Source: Gemmatimonadaceae bacterium (lineage in GTDB: Bacteria; Gemmatimonadota; Gemmatimonadetes; Gemmatimonadales; Gemmatimonadaceae). Taken from it: a DNA stretch of 64,000 nt. The stretch lies in the NCBI GenBank assembly GCA_019752115.1, contig JAIEMN010000024.1, positions 62,001-126,000 on the forward strand, written 5' to 3'. The notes beneath the pieces are model-generated. The model was not told the origin of the DNA, did no database searches, and worked only from the letters and a program-made list of their open reading frames with translations. The translations under genes and the position numbers were made by a program. Shown in pieces: positions 29,441 to 38,102 of this stretch (position 1 is its first letter; each line of letters starts with the position of its first letter).

Positions 29441-29938
29441 ATGACCGCCGACTACCTCCGCACGCTCGTCGATTATCACTACTGGGCCCGTGATCGCGTC
29501 CTCGACGCGGTCGTGGGGCTCAGCGCCGACGACTACGCACGCGACCTGGGGAGCTCCTTCCCCTCCGTGCGCGCCACGCTGCAGCACACGTTTGGCGCCG
29601 AGGTGGTCTGGTTGCGACGCTGGCAGGGGGTGAGCCCCACGACCTTCCCGGGGGCCATGCCGGCGGACCTCTCGGGGCTCCGTGCGCTCTGGCTCGAACA
29701 CGAGCAGCAGCTCCGCGCCTTCATCGATTCGCTCGACGACCAGAGCGTGCACGAGGTGGTCTACTATCGCCTCTTCTCGGGCGCCGAAGGCGAATCGTCG
29801 ATCTGGCAGATGGTCGCGCACGTGGTGAACCACGCGACGTACCATCGCGGGCAGGTCACCACCATGCTGCGCCAGCTCGGGGCCGAGCCCGCAAAGCGCA
29901 TGGACATGATCGCGTACTTCCGCGAACGGCGCGCATGA
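29441..29938 (+). CDS. DinB family protein
   Basis: A 165-residue four-helix-bundle protein of the DinB/YfiT superfamily. LVDYHYWARDRVLDAV at the start, TFGAEVVWLRRWQG near residue 50 and HVVNHATYHRGQVTTMLR near residue 130 supply the three metal-binding His residues. Members include thiol transferases and uncharacterised stress proteins. Its stop overlaps the next gene's start (ATGA), placing it first in an operon with an exported PLP enzyme and a D-aminoacylase-like protein. The reaction is unknown. Confidence 0.87.
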   Translation: MTADYLRTLVDYHYWARDRVLDAVVGLSADDYARDLGSSFPSVRATLQHTFGAEVVWLRRWQGVSPTTFPGAMPADLSGLRALWLEHEQQLRAFIDSLDDQSVHEVVYYRLFSGAEGESSIWQMVAHVVNHATYHRGQVTTMLRQLGAEPAKRMDMIAYFRERRA

Positions 29939-31167
29939 CCTCGCGCCGCACCTTTCTGGGGGCGCTCGGGGCATCGGCCGCTGTCGGCGCCCTGCCCTCA
30001 CCTCTGTGTGCTTCCCCTGCCGCGTGGAGCGCTGGCGCCCGCGGCCTCGCCGACGCCGGGGACTTCGCCTTCGAGCCCGGCCTTGTGTACGTGCAGACCG
30101 GCTCACTGGGCCCGTCACCGCGCCCCGTGCGCGAGGCGGCCCACCGCGCGTGGGAAGAGCTGCAGCGCAACCCGACCGCGTACGGCTACGGCGCCCATGA
30201 GCAGAACCTCGACGTGGTGCGCGCACAGGCCGCGCAGTTCATCGGGGCGGAGACACGCGAGGTCTCCCTCACCACGTCCACCACCGATGGGTTGAACCGG
30301 GTCGTCAGCGCGATGGCCAGCGCCTTCGAGCGCGGCGATCGCGTGCTGACCACCGATCAGGAACACCCGGGCGGACGCAGTTGCTGGGAGTGGCTGGCCA
30401 AGACGCGCGGCATCGTGATCGACGAAATCGTCATCCCCCCCGGACCGGTGGACGCCGCGGCGTTCGTGGCGCAGGTCCAATCGCGCCTCACCCCACGCAC
30501 CCGGGTGCTTTCGATGGCGCACGTGCTCCCCTCGACCGGCGTGCGCATGCCCGTGACGGAGGTGTGTGCGGCCGTTCGCGAACGCGGCGTGCTGGCCATC
30601 ATCGACGGCGCCCAAGCCGTGGGTGGCATTGGCGTGGACGTGCACGCGCTGGGGTGCGATGTCTACGCCACGAGCGGGCACAAGTGGCTGCTCGGCCCAC
30701 CAGGCACGGGGCTGCTCTACGTGCGCGCCGACCTGTCAGAGCGCATTCCGCTGATCACGCGGCAGCAGGGGGAAGCGGCGTATACCGGTTCGACCGGCGT
30801 CACCAACCTGCCGGGAATGTACGGCCTGGGCGCTGCGCTCACCTACCACACCACACGCGGCGTGGCCGCCACCGAAGCGCACAACCTCGCGCTGCGCGAT
30901 GCCATGCGCGCCGAGTTGCGCACCATTCGCGGGCTCGAGGTGGTCACCGATGATACCGCCGGCCATCGCTCCCCCATGGTGAGCTACCGACTCCCGGCCG
31001 CGACGCCCGCGGGCGCGCTGCAGCAACGGCTGCACCAGCGGCATCAGGTCTACGTGAAGGTGGTCCCCGGTAACTGGTTCAACGGGCATCGCCTCTCCTT
31101 CCATCTCTTCAACGAGGTCGCCGACGTGCAGGCGGTCGCGCGGGCACTCCGGGCCGAGCTGAGCTGA
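29935..31167 (+). CDS. Tat-exported class V aminotransferase-fold PLP enzyme (isopenicillin-N-epimerase-like)
   Basis: A 410-residue PLP enzyme of the class V aminotransferase fold, close to the isopenicillin N epimerase/cysteine desulfurase group. The N-terminus SRRTFLGALG is a twin-arginine signal, so the protein would be folded with cofactor and exported. The PLP lysine is K250 in SGHKWLLGPPGTG, with the Asp in IIDGAQAVGG. No desulfurase-type active Cys loop is seen. It is coupled to dinB (ATGA) and lies one base before the D-aminoacylase-like gene. An amino-acid racemase/epimerase or lyase role is more likely than a transaminase role. Confidence 0.83.
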   Translation: MTSRRTFLGALGASAAVGALPSPLCASPAAWSAGARGLADAGDFAFEPGLVYVQTGSLGPSPRPVREAAHRAWEELQRNPTAYGYGAHEQNLDVVRAQAAQFIGAETREVSLTTSTTDGLNRVVSAMASAFERGDRVLTTDQEHPGGRSCWEWLAKTRGIVIDEIVIPPGPVDAAAFVAQVQSRLTPRTRVLSMAHVLPSTGVRMPVTEVCAAVRERGVLAIIDGAQAVGGIGVDVHALGCDVYATSGHKWLLGPPGTGLLYVRADLSERIPLITRQQGEAAYTGSTGVTNLPGMYGLGAALTYHTTRGVAATEAHNLALRDAMRAELRTIRGLEVVTDDTAGHRSPMVSYRLPAATPAGALQQRLHQRHQVYVKVVPGNWFNGHRLSFHLFNEVADVQAVARALRAELS

Positions 31168-31168
31168 C

Positions 31169-32761
31169 ATGCGCCTGACCCTTCGCGCCATCCTGCTGAC
31201 GCTGGGTTCGGCGCTGGCTCCGTCCGTGGCGCCTGTTGCCGCGCAGCCCACCACCGTCGCCACGCGCTACGACATCCTACTGCGGAATGGCACCGTCATC
31301 GACGGCACCGGCGCGCGTCGCCAGCGCGCCGATGTGGGGATCCGAAATGGCCGCATCGTGGCCATCGACCGCAAGCTGTTCGGGCGGGCGACCACCACGA
31401 TCGATGCGACCGGCCTGATCGTCGCGCCGGGCTTCATCGATCCCCATGCGCACATCACCACCATTGCGCAGGCGCCACTCGCCGAGAATTTCCTGCGACA
31501 GGGCGTCACCACGATCTTTAACTCGCTGCACAGCCTCGACCAACCGTATCCGCTGGGCGCCTTCCTCGACACGCTGCACGTCGCGCCCAACACGATGTGG
31601 ACCGCGGGGCACACGTGGGCGCGTAGCCGTGTGATGGGGCGCGAAAATCGCGCACCCACGGACGCCGAGCTCGATCAGATGAAGGCGCTCGTGCGCGACG
31701 CCATGCGCGACGGCGCCTTCGGCCTGGGCACCGGACTCGAATACATCCCGGCGGTCTACGCCAAGCTCCCCGAGCTGGTGCAGCTGGCCACCGCCGCGCG
31801 GGCGCCGGGCGCCCTGTACGTCACGCATCTGCGCGATGAAGGCGCCGCCCTGCTGCCGGCCATCGATGAGGCGCTGACCGTGGGCCGCGCGGCTCGGTTG
31901 CCCGTGCACATCAGCCACATCAAGAGCACCGGCGCGCTCAACTGGGGCAAGAGCACGGACGCGCTCGCGCGCATCGATAAGGCGAATGCGAGCCGCCTGC
32001 GGACCACGTTCGATGTGTATCCGTATCCGGCCTACAGCACGTACTCCGACGTGCTCTTCCCGGCGTGGGTGCTCGCCGATGGACAGGACTCGGTCACGGC
32101 GCGGCTCGCGCGACCGGACGTGCGCGCGCGCCTGCATCGCGAGATGCCCGACATCTTCAAGGCGCAAACGGCCGGCACCGCCGAGGCGATCCGCTTTCGC
32201 ACCGCACCAGACAGCGGACTCGCCGGGCGCACGCTCGCCGAGGTTCTGAAGGCCCAGGGGAAGCCGGACGATGTGGATACCGTGATCGACCGGCTCATCG
32301 ACCTGCAGGCCCGCGGCGGGTTCACGGCGGTGGTCCAGGCCATGAGCGAAGGGGATATCATCGCGTTCCTCAAGCACCCGCGCGGCATGGTCTCCACCGA
32401 TGGTGATCTGGTCACCCCCGGCAAGGGCTTTCCGCATCCGCGGAGCTACGGGGCCTTCCCGCGGGTGATCGCGCGGTACGTTGGCGAGCAGCACGTCCTC
32501 ACCCTCGAGCAGGCCATCGCCAAGATGACGAGCCTGCCGGCGCGGTCACTCGGGCTCGACAAGCGTGGACTGCTGAGAAGCGGCTACGCGGCCGACGTGG
32601 TGGTCTTCGATCCGGCGACGATGCGCGACGTGGCAACCTTCACCGATCCGCATCACTACAGCGAAGGGGTGCGACACCTCTTCGTGAACGGTGTGCCGGT
32701 GATACGCGACGGGGCCATCACCGGCGAAAAGCCCGGCGTGGCCCTGCGTCGCGGGCAGTAG
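31169..32761 (+). CDS. Exported D-aminoacylase / N-acyl-D-amino-acid deacylase-like amidohydrolase
   Basis: A 530-residue amidohydrolase with a signal peptide (cleavage near VAAQ, residue 26). The metal site begins at GFIDPHAH (H93, H95); YVTHLRDEG and HISHIKSTG provide later His residues. The overall architecture (DILLRNGTVIDGTG start, DVVVFDPATMRD end) is the D-aminoacylase branch, which hydrolyses N-acyl-D-amino acids, or D-amino-acid peptides. It follows the Tat-exported PLP enzyme by one base. Together they could process D-amino-acid-containing material in the periplasm. Exact substrate specificity is not readable. Confidence 0.87.
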   Translation: MRLTLRAILLTLGSALAPSVAPVAAQPTTVATRYDILLRNGTVIDGTGARRQRADVGIRNGRIVAIDRKLFGRATTTIDATGLIVAPGFIDPHAHITTIAQAPLAENFLRQGVTTIFNSLHSLDQPYPLGAFLDTLHVAPNTMWTAGHTWARSRVMGRENRAPTDAELDQMKALVRDAMRDGAFGLGTGLEYIPAVYAKLPELVQLATAARAPGALYVTHLRDEGAALLPAIDEALTVGRAARLPVHISHIKSTGALNWGKSTDALARIDKANASRLRTTFDVYPYPAYSTYSDVLFPAWVLADGQDSVTARLARPDVRARLHREMPDIFKAQTAGTAEAIRFRTAPDSGLAGRTLAEVLKAQGKPDDVDTVIDRLIDLQARGGFTAVVQAMSEGDIIAFLKHPRGMVSTDGDLVTPGKGFPHPRSYGAFPRVIARYVGEQHVLTLEQAIAKMTSLPARSLGLDKRGLLRSGYAADVVVFDPATMRDVATFTDPHHYSEGVRHLFVNGVPVIRDGAITGEKPGVALRRGQ

Positions 32762-32771
32762 CTAGCGCACG

Positions 32772-35700
32772 CTACCGCACCAGTACCAGCTGCGTCACGC
32801 CACCACCTGGCCCGATCTTGGTCTGCACAAGCATCGGGCCCTTTTCGTAGACGGCGCGATACAGGAACGCCCGATCGTCGCCTTCGAGTCCGCGGTCCTG
32901 CACGAGTTCGAGCCGCTGCAGCGCGCCGAGCGGCTTGAGGAGACGGCTGTAACCCGCCGCCATGCGCGGCACCACACTCGCGCGCACGAACTCAAAGTCG
33001 CTCACCACCATCGTGCCGTCGGCGGCCTTGAGCAGCAGCGTGCGAAGGGCGGCCTCCGCTTTGGGATCGCTGTTCGGCAAGGCGCCAGCGGGGAGCGGCA
33101 CGGGCGCGAGCGCCGAGTCGGCGGCCGCCGCGACCTTGTTCGCGATGGCATCGGGCGCAACGTGCCCACCGTTCGTCAGCACGACCACCGTGAGATCATG
33201 CTGCTCGAAGCGGGTGAACTGCGCGCGGAAGCCCTGCCACGACCCGCCGTGCTGATTGACCCGCTCCCCCTTGAACGTGTCGAGGAACCAGCCGAAGCCG
33301 TACGGGTGGGTGCGCCCGCTGTTGAGGCGCATGGGGGAGAGAATCAACTCCCAGCTCGCCTTGCTCAAGACCGCGCGATCGCGCACCACCCGGCTCCAGG
33401 CGATGAGGTCGTTGATGCTGATGAGCAGCGAGCCATCGGCCGTGGTGTTCAGCGTGGGCGACACCCAATCCTGATGCTCGAACTCGTTCGCGCCCGGCAG
33501 GTATCCGGAGGCGCGATGGGGGACGATGGCCTTCTCGCTGATGATGCGCACCGTGCGCATCCCCGCCGGCGTGAAGATCCGTTCGCGCAGGAACTCCCAG
33601 TACGGCTTGCCGGCCACCTTGGTGAGGATGGTCCCCAGCATGGTGTAGCCGGTATTCGAGTAGTTCCAGCGCGTCCCGGGCGCAAACTCGAGTGGCGATC
33701 CATAAGCCAGCTGCTGCAGCTGTGCATCGGTGAAGTCGCGGCGGTAGTCCAGCGTCCCAGTCGTGTAGTCGGGAATGCCGCTCGTGTGCGACAGCAAATG
33801 GCGAATCGTGATCGGCTGCCAGGTGGCCGGCGCGTCGGGGAGATAGACGCGCACCGATGAATCGAGCGCGATCTTTCCGGCCTCGACCATCGCCATGACG
33901 CCCGCCGAGGTGAACATCTTGCCGAGCGATCCCGATTCGAACATCGTGGCCGGTGAGACTTTCACCTGCTGCTCGATGTTGGCCATGCCATACCCCTTGG
34001 CCATCACCACCTCGCTGCGGCGCAGCACGGCGAGCCCCACACCGGGCACATTCTGACGGCGCATCTCCTCCGTCACCGCGCGATCCACCGCCGCCTCATC
34101 GATGCGCGCCACGCTCGAGCGCGGGACATCGGCGCGCCACCACGGCGCGGGCAGCGGCTTCACGGTGGGCGCCACCTGATCGAGCGTCTCGGCGTCGTAG
34201 AGCACGCCGCCCCGCATCACCAGGCGTATGCTGGTCGTGTTGCGAATGTCGGCCAGCGGGTCGCGATCGAGCACCAGCAGGTCGGCCAGCTTCCCCACCT
34301 CGAGGCTCCCGATGTCCTGCCCCAGGCCAATCGCCTCGGCGCCATTGCGCGTGGCGACCTGCAGCACCTCGTGATTGGTCATCCCGCCCTGCGCGAGCAG
34401 ACGCATCTCCCAGTGCACCTGCAGCCCCTGCATCTCGCCGTGACCGCCCAGCGCGACCTTTCCACCGGCGCGCAGTACGGCCGCGGCACCGGCCGCCGTC
34501 TCCTTGTCGTTGTAATCCTCGTCGGGGAACGCCAGCAGGCGGGTGGCCGTGCGCGCAAAAAGCTCACTGCGCGGGAAGAACCGCTGCAACCGCGGGTCGT
34601 CGGCCGGCCGCTCGCTGGCGTGCAGCCGGTAAATGGGGAGCGCCCCGCCAAAGCTCACCAGCAGCGTGGGCGTGTACGTGATGCCGCTCCGCGCCAGCAG
34701 CTGCACCGCGTCGTCGTACAGCGGCGCCGTGGGGAGCGCGTGTTCGTTGCCGGCAAAGCCGTCGAGCGCATGCGTCAGGTCGAGCTTGTCATCGCTGCCA
34801 CCTTCACTGGTGGGAAGCATGCCCAGCTCGCGGCTCGCCTGCACCAGCCATTCGCGCTGCTGTCGGGAGCCAATCAGGTAGTTCTTGAGCAGCCACGTGC
34901 CGTAGTCATCGCGATAGCGCTTCACGATGGCCCGCGCCTCGTCGAGGCTCTGCGGATTGAGATCGGTAAAGAGCCCGGGTCCGGTGCTGGTGATGCGGGG
35001 GCTCGGCGTGCCCGTCACCTCCACGAGGTCGCTGTAGCCGAAGATGTCGGCGAAGGTCTGCGGATCGCGGATGGTCGTGACGCCATACGCCAGATTCGCG
35101 TAGGTGCTGGGCGTTTCCGGCTCGAGCAGGTCGCGGCGGTACTGCCAGTGCGCGTGGATATCCACGATGCCCGGCATGATCGTACTGCCCGACACGTCGT
35201 GCACGGTGGCACCGGCGGGAACCGCCACGCTCCCGCGCGGACCGATGGCGGTGATGCGATCGTTGCTCACCACGATGTCGGCGTTTCGGATGATCTCGGC
35301 GCCCTTCATGGTGATGGCCGTGGCGCCGCGAAGCACGCGAACGCCGGTGCCGGTCACGCCCGGCAGCTCCACGCTGAGGCTTGCCGTTCGCTCGGCGTTG
35401 CCCCCCTCGCGCAGATGCAGATTGGCTCCACTCGTCCACGCCACCGCGCCCGTGGGTGTCCAGGTGAACGCGGTCGTGGCGCCCGCCTGCAGCAGGGTGG
35501 CGCCCGTCAACTCAACGGCCGGCGGCTCCGCCCCCGCACGCGACGGCATCGGCATCGTGTACAGTCGGTCGCCCGCCTGCACCAGCAGTCGGGTGCCATC
35601 AGGGCTCAGGCGCGCGTCGGCGCCGGGCACGCGCCCACGCGTCTCGACACGTGGGTCGGTCCCGCTGCGCGACACGCTGGTGATTCCGGCCGGCCCGCTG

Positions 35701-38102
35701 AGATATACGCGCGAGCTGTCGGCCGCGAAGTGCGGATGACGCGCGCCATTCACCGGACCGAACACGGTCACGGCGCCCGGCCCCGCACCGGCGGCGATCC
35801 GCACCAGGCGCGCATCGGTCGGTACCGTGAGCGCCTGCTGCACACGCGCACTCCCCAGCGCGCCGCGCACCGCGTAGATCGCCTGACCGTCCGGGCTCCA
35901 CACGGGATCGAGATAGAGCGCCGGCGCATCCGTGAGGCGAATCGGCACGCCACCGCTCGTCTTCACCTTCCACACCTGCCCGCCCTCAGGCGTCCAGGTG
36001 ACGAACGCGATCCACTGCCCATCGGGCGACCATGCGGGCATGAACTCCCGCGGATCCGCCGTCGTGGTCAGTCGCTTCGGCACGCCGCTCCCGGGCGTGG
36101 CGACATAGAGGCGCCCCATCATGGAGTAGGCCACGCGTCCGTCGCGCGCCACGGCGAGCTGCTGCGCCATGCGCCCTTTCACCGGCCCATCGGCCAGCCG
36201 GCGCGTGGCGTTCAGCGGCGCCGGCACGTCGGCCGTGACCGTGGCCGTAAACGGGATGACCGCATCGGCGCCGGTGGCAATCTCCACGCGATGGATCTGT
36301 CCCCCATAGCTGGCGAGGACCGCCTTGCTGTCGGGGGTGATGGCGTAGCCCGGCACCACATCGCGTGAGGCGCGCGACTCGAGCTGATTGCGCTCGATGG
36401 GATAGGCGAGCCACCGCTCGGTGGCGGCGGCCACGTCCCGCACGCGCAGCCCCGTCTTTCCACGGCTCTGCGCGGCGTACACCAGCCACTTCCCATCCGG
36501 GCTCGTGACCGGCGCCATGGCCGTGAATTCCTCGAGCGTCACCGGTTCATCGCGACCGGTTGCCGGGTCGCGACGCACCACCGCGCTCGCCGCCCCGGCG
36601 CGCACACCGTACGCCCGCGGGGTCACGCTCGTGTACCAGAGCGCACCGTCGCGCGCGACGTGCGCCGAGTACGGCCCCGGGCTCGGCGCCGACACAAGCC
36701 CCGACGGCTGCCCGTTGTTGTTGCTCACCACCTTCGTGCCGGCACCGGTGGCCACATCGAAGCGCCACAGTTCGGCAATCCGGTTGTCGATCACCGTGGC
36801 GTAGATCGCCTTCCCATCGGGTGTCCACGCCGGCGAGGCCATCACGGAGCGCGGCATCGTGCTGAGCGCCCGCGCCATGGAGCCGTCGGCGTTCGCGATC
36901 CACACATTGTCGCTGCCGCTGCCGTCGCTGATATAGGCGAGCCGGGTGCCATCGGGCGAGTAGCGCGGCTGCGACTGCCACGCCCTCCCCGTGAGGATCG
37001 GCGTCGCCAGCCCCCCCGCCATGGGGAGCGTGTACACGTCACCCAGCAGCTCGAACGCGAGCGACTGACCGTTGGGCGCGGCATCGACCGCCATCCACGT
37101 CCCTTCGCGCACCGTGAACGACTCGCGGCGCGTCGCGGGCGTGGCCGGTGCCAGCGGATCGGGCGGGACGCATCCGGCCGCCGGGCCCTCGCAGCGCATA
37201 GTGGTGTACACCTCGGCCTGCGTCCGCCAGCGGCCGGCGACATCGCGCTCCCACTTGGCGAAGTACAATCCGCTGGGGGTCGCGCGCACGCCGTTCATCG
37301 TGAGCTGGCAGGTCCAGTGCCCGCGCTCGTGTGCGAGTCCCCAGCCGTCATTCACGGTCACCGAGTCAGTCGTGCGCACGCACGTCTGATCGTTGGTCCG
37401 CCAGTCGGCGCGCGCCGCCTCCACGCCTTCGATGTGCCGGCCGCGGCCGAAGACCGCGTGAAAGTCGGGCGTATAGAGCGACACGATCGCATCGGCGTCG
37501 CCGCGCTTCATGGCGGCGTTGTACCACGCCCGTGCCGCGCGTACCGCCGCGGCCGACGAGCCGGTTGCGGCCGGGAGTGGCGTGGCCGATGCCGGCACCG
37601 CGTCCGGCTTGGCACAGGCGGTCGACTGCCCCACGCACTCGAGCGTGGTGAAGATCTCCGCCTGCAGCCGCCACGCGCCGCCCGTGTCGCGCTGCCATTT
37701 GGCGTTGTACGTGCCCGTCGCGTACCCCTCGGGCGCCCCCGCGGGGACGCCGGCGTAGCGGCAGCGCCAGTGCCCCGACTCCTGCGCCAGCCCCCACGTC
37801 GCATTGACGGCAACCGAATCTGGAGTGCGCATGCAGGTGTACAGCGAGTCCGTCGCGAAGGTCGCCTGCATGCGCGACATGGTCATGTCGGCGCCGTGGT
37901 TCTGCGTGCTCCGCCCCAGCACCATGTGGAAGGTGGGCGAGAGCACCGCGCGCATGCCGACCGGGTCGCGCTTGGCGATCGCCTCGTTGTAGGCCTGGCG
38001 TGCATCCCGGATGGCCTGTTCCGGCGCTTGTGCATGAATCGGTGATGCAGCAACCGAGAGGAGCACGATCGAGAGCAGCGACGCACGAGAGAGGAATCGC
38101 AT
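32772..38102 (-). CDS. Exported fusion: two SnoaL-like modules, beta-propeller, amidohydrolase, class C beta-lactamase fold
   Basis: One continuous 1776-residue frame. Residues 1-24 are a signal peptide ending IHAQ. Two similar SnoaL/DUF4440-like modules follow (about 25-165 and 185-315; both contain ESGHW- or ERGHW-type strands and paired Cys). A TolB/PD40 propeller spans about 330-900 (repeats like SPDGTRLAYISDG). An amidohydrolase spans about 915-1370 with metal motif H983/H985 in VDIHAHW. A serine beta-lactamase-like domain starts at about 1345 with S1392-L-G-K1395, YSNTGY and HGGSWQGF. Propeller-amidohydrolase proteins are known; the added lactamase and SnoaL modules are unusual. ATG 38102 shares a base with the upstream stop (TGATG). 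Confidence 0.88.
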   Translation of the reverse strand: MRFLSRASLLSIVLLSVAASPIHAQAPEQAIRDARQAYNEAIAKRDPVGMRAVLSPTFHMVLGRSTQNHGADMTMSRMQATFATDSLYTCMRTPDSVAVNATWGLAQESGHWRCRYAGVPAGAPEGYATGTYNAKWQRDTGGAWRLQAEIFTTLECVGQSTACAKPDAVPASATPLPAATGSSAAAVRAARAWYNAAMKRGDADAIVSLYTPDFHAVFGRGRHIEGVEAARADWRTNDQTCVRTTDSVTVNDGWGLAHERGHWTCQLTMNGVRATPSGLYFAKWERDVAGRWRTQAEVYTTMRCEGPAAGCVPPDPLAPATPATRRESFTVREGTWMAVDAAPNGQSLAFELLGDVYTLPMAGGLATPILTGRAWQSQPRYSPDGTRLAYISDGSGSDNVWIANADGSMARALSTMPRSVMASPAWTPDGKAIYATVIDNRIAELWRFDVATGAGTKVVSNNNGQPSGLVSAPSPGPYSAHVARDGALWYTSVTPRAYGVRAGAASAVVRRDPATGRDEPVTLEEFTAMAPVTSPDGKWLVYAAQSRGKTGLRVRDVAAATERWLAYPIERNQLESRASRDVVPGYAITPDSKAVLASYGGQIHRVEIATGADAVIPFTATVTADVPAPLNATRRLADGPVKGRMAQQLAVARDGRVAYSMMGRLYVATPGSGVPKRLTTTADPREFMPAWSPDGQWIAFVTWTPEGGQVWKVKTSGGVPIRLTDAPALYLDPVWSPDGQAIYAVRGALGSARVQQALTVPTDARLVRIAAGAGPGAVTVFGPVNGARHPHFAADSSRVYLSGPAGITSVSRSGTDPRVETRGRVPGADARLSPDGTRLLVQAGDRLYTMPMPSRAGAEPPAVELTGATLLQAGATTAFTWTPTGAVAWTSGANLHLREGGNAERTASLSVELPGVTGTGVRVLRGATAITMKGAEIIRNADIVVSNDRITAIGPRGSVAVPAGATVHDVSGSTIMPGIVDIHAHWQYRRDLLEPETPSTYANLAYGVTTIRDPQTFADIFGYSDLVEVTGTPSPRITSTGPGLFTDLNPQSLDEARAIVKRYRDDYGTWLLKNYLIGSRQQREWLVQASRELGMLPTSEGGSDDKLDLTHALDGFAGNEHALPTAPLYDDAVQLLARSGITYTPTLLVSFGGALPIYRLHASERPADDPRLQRFFPRSELFARTATRLLAFPDEDYNDKETAAGAAAVLRAGGKVALGGHGEMQGLQVHWEMRLLAQGGMTNHEVLQVATRNGAEAIGLGQDIGSLEVGKLADLLVLDRDPLADIRNTTSIRLVMRGGVLYDAETLDQVAPTVKPLPAPWWRADVPRSSVARIDEAAVDRAVTEEMRRQNVPGVGLAVLRRSEVVMAKGYGMANIEQQVKVSPATMFESGSLGKMFTSAGVMAMVEAGKIALDSSVRVYLPDAPATWQPITIRHLLSHTSGIPDYTTGTLDYRRDFTDAQLQQLAYGSPLEFAPGTRWNYSNTGYTMLGTILTKVAGKPYWEFLRERIFTPAGMRTVRIISEKAIVPHRASGYLPGANEFEHQDWVSPTLNTTADGSLLISINDLIAWSRVVRDRAVLSKASWELILSPMRLNSGRTHPYGFGWFLDTFKGERVNQHGGSWQGFRAQFTRFEQHDLTVVVLTNGGHVAPDAIANKVAAAADSALAPVPLPAGALPNSDPKAEAALRTLLLKAADGTMVVSDFEFVRASVVPRMAAGYSRLLKPLGALQRLELVQDRGLEGDDRAFLYRAVYEKGPMLVQTKIGPGGGVTQLVLVR

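Noticed and set aside
32758-32775. Hairpin between the D-aminoacylase-like gene and the fusion gene
   Set aside because: Only a 5-bp stem can form, not distinguishable from chance in GC-rich DNA.
34371-36368. 665-codon plus-strand frame opposite the fusion protein
   Set aside because: No motif, no ribosome site, and the minus-strand protein is clear across the same region.
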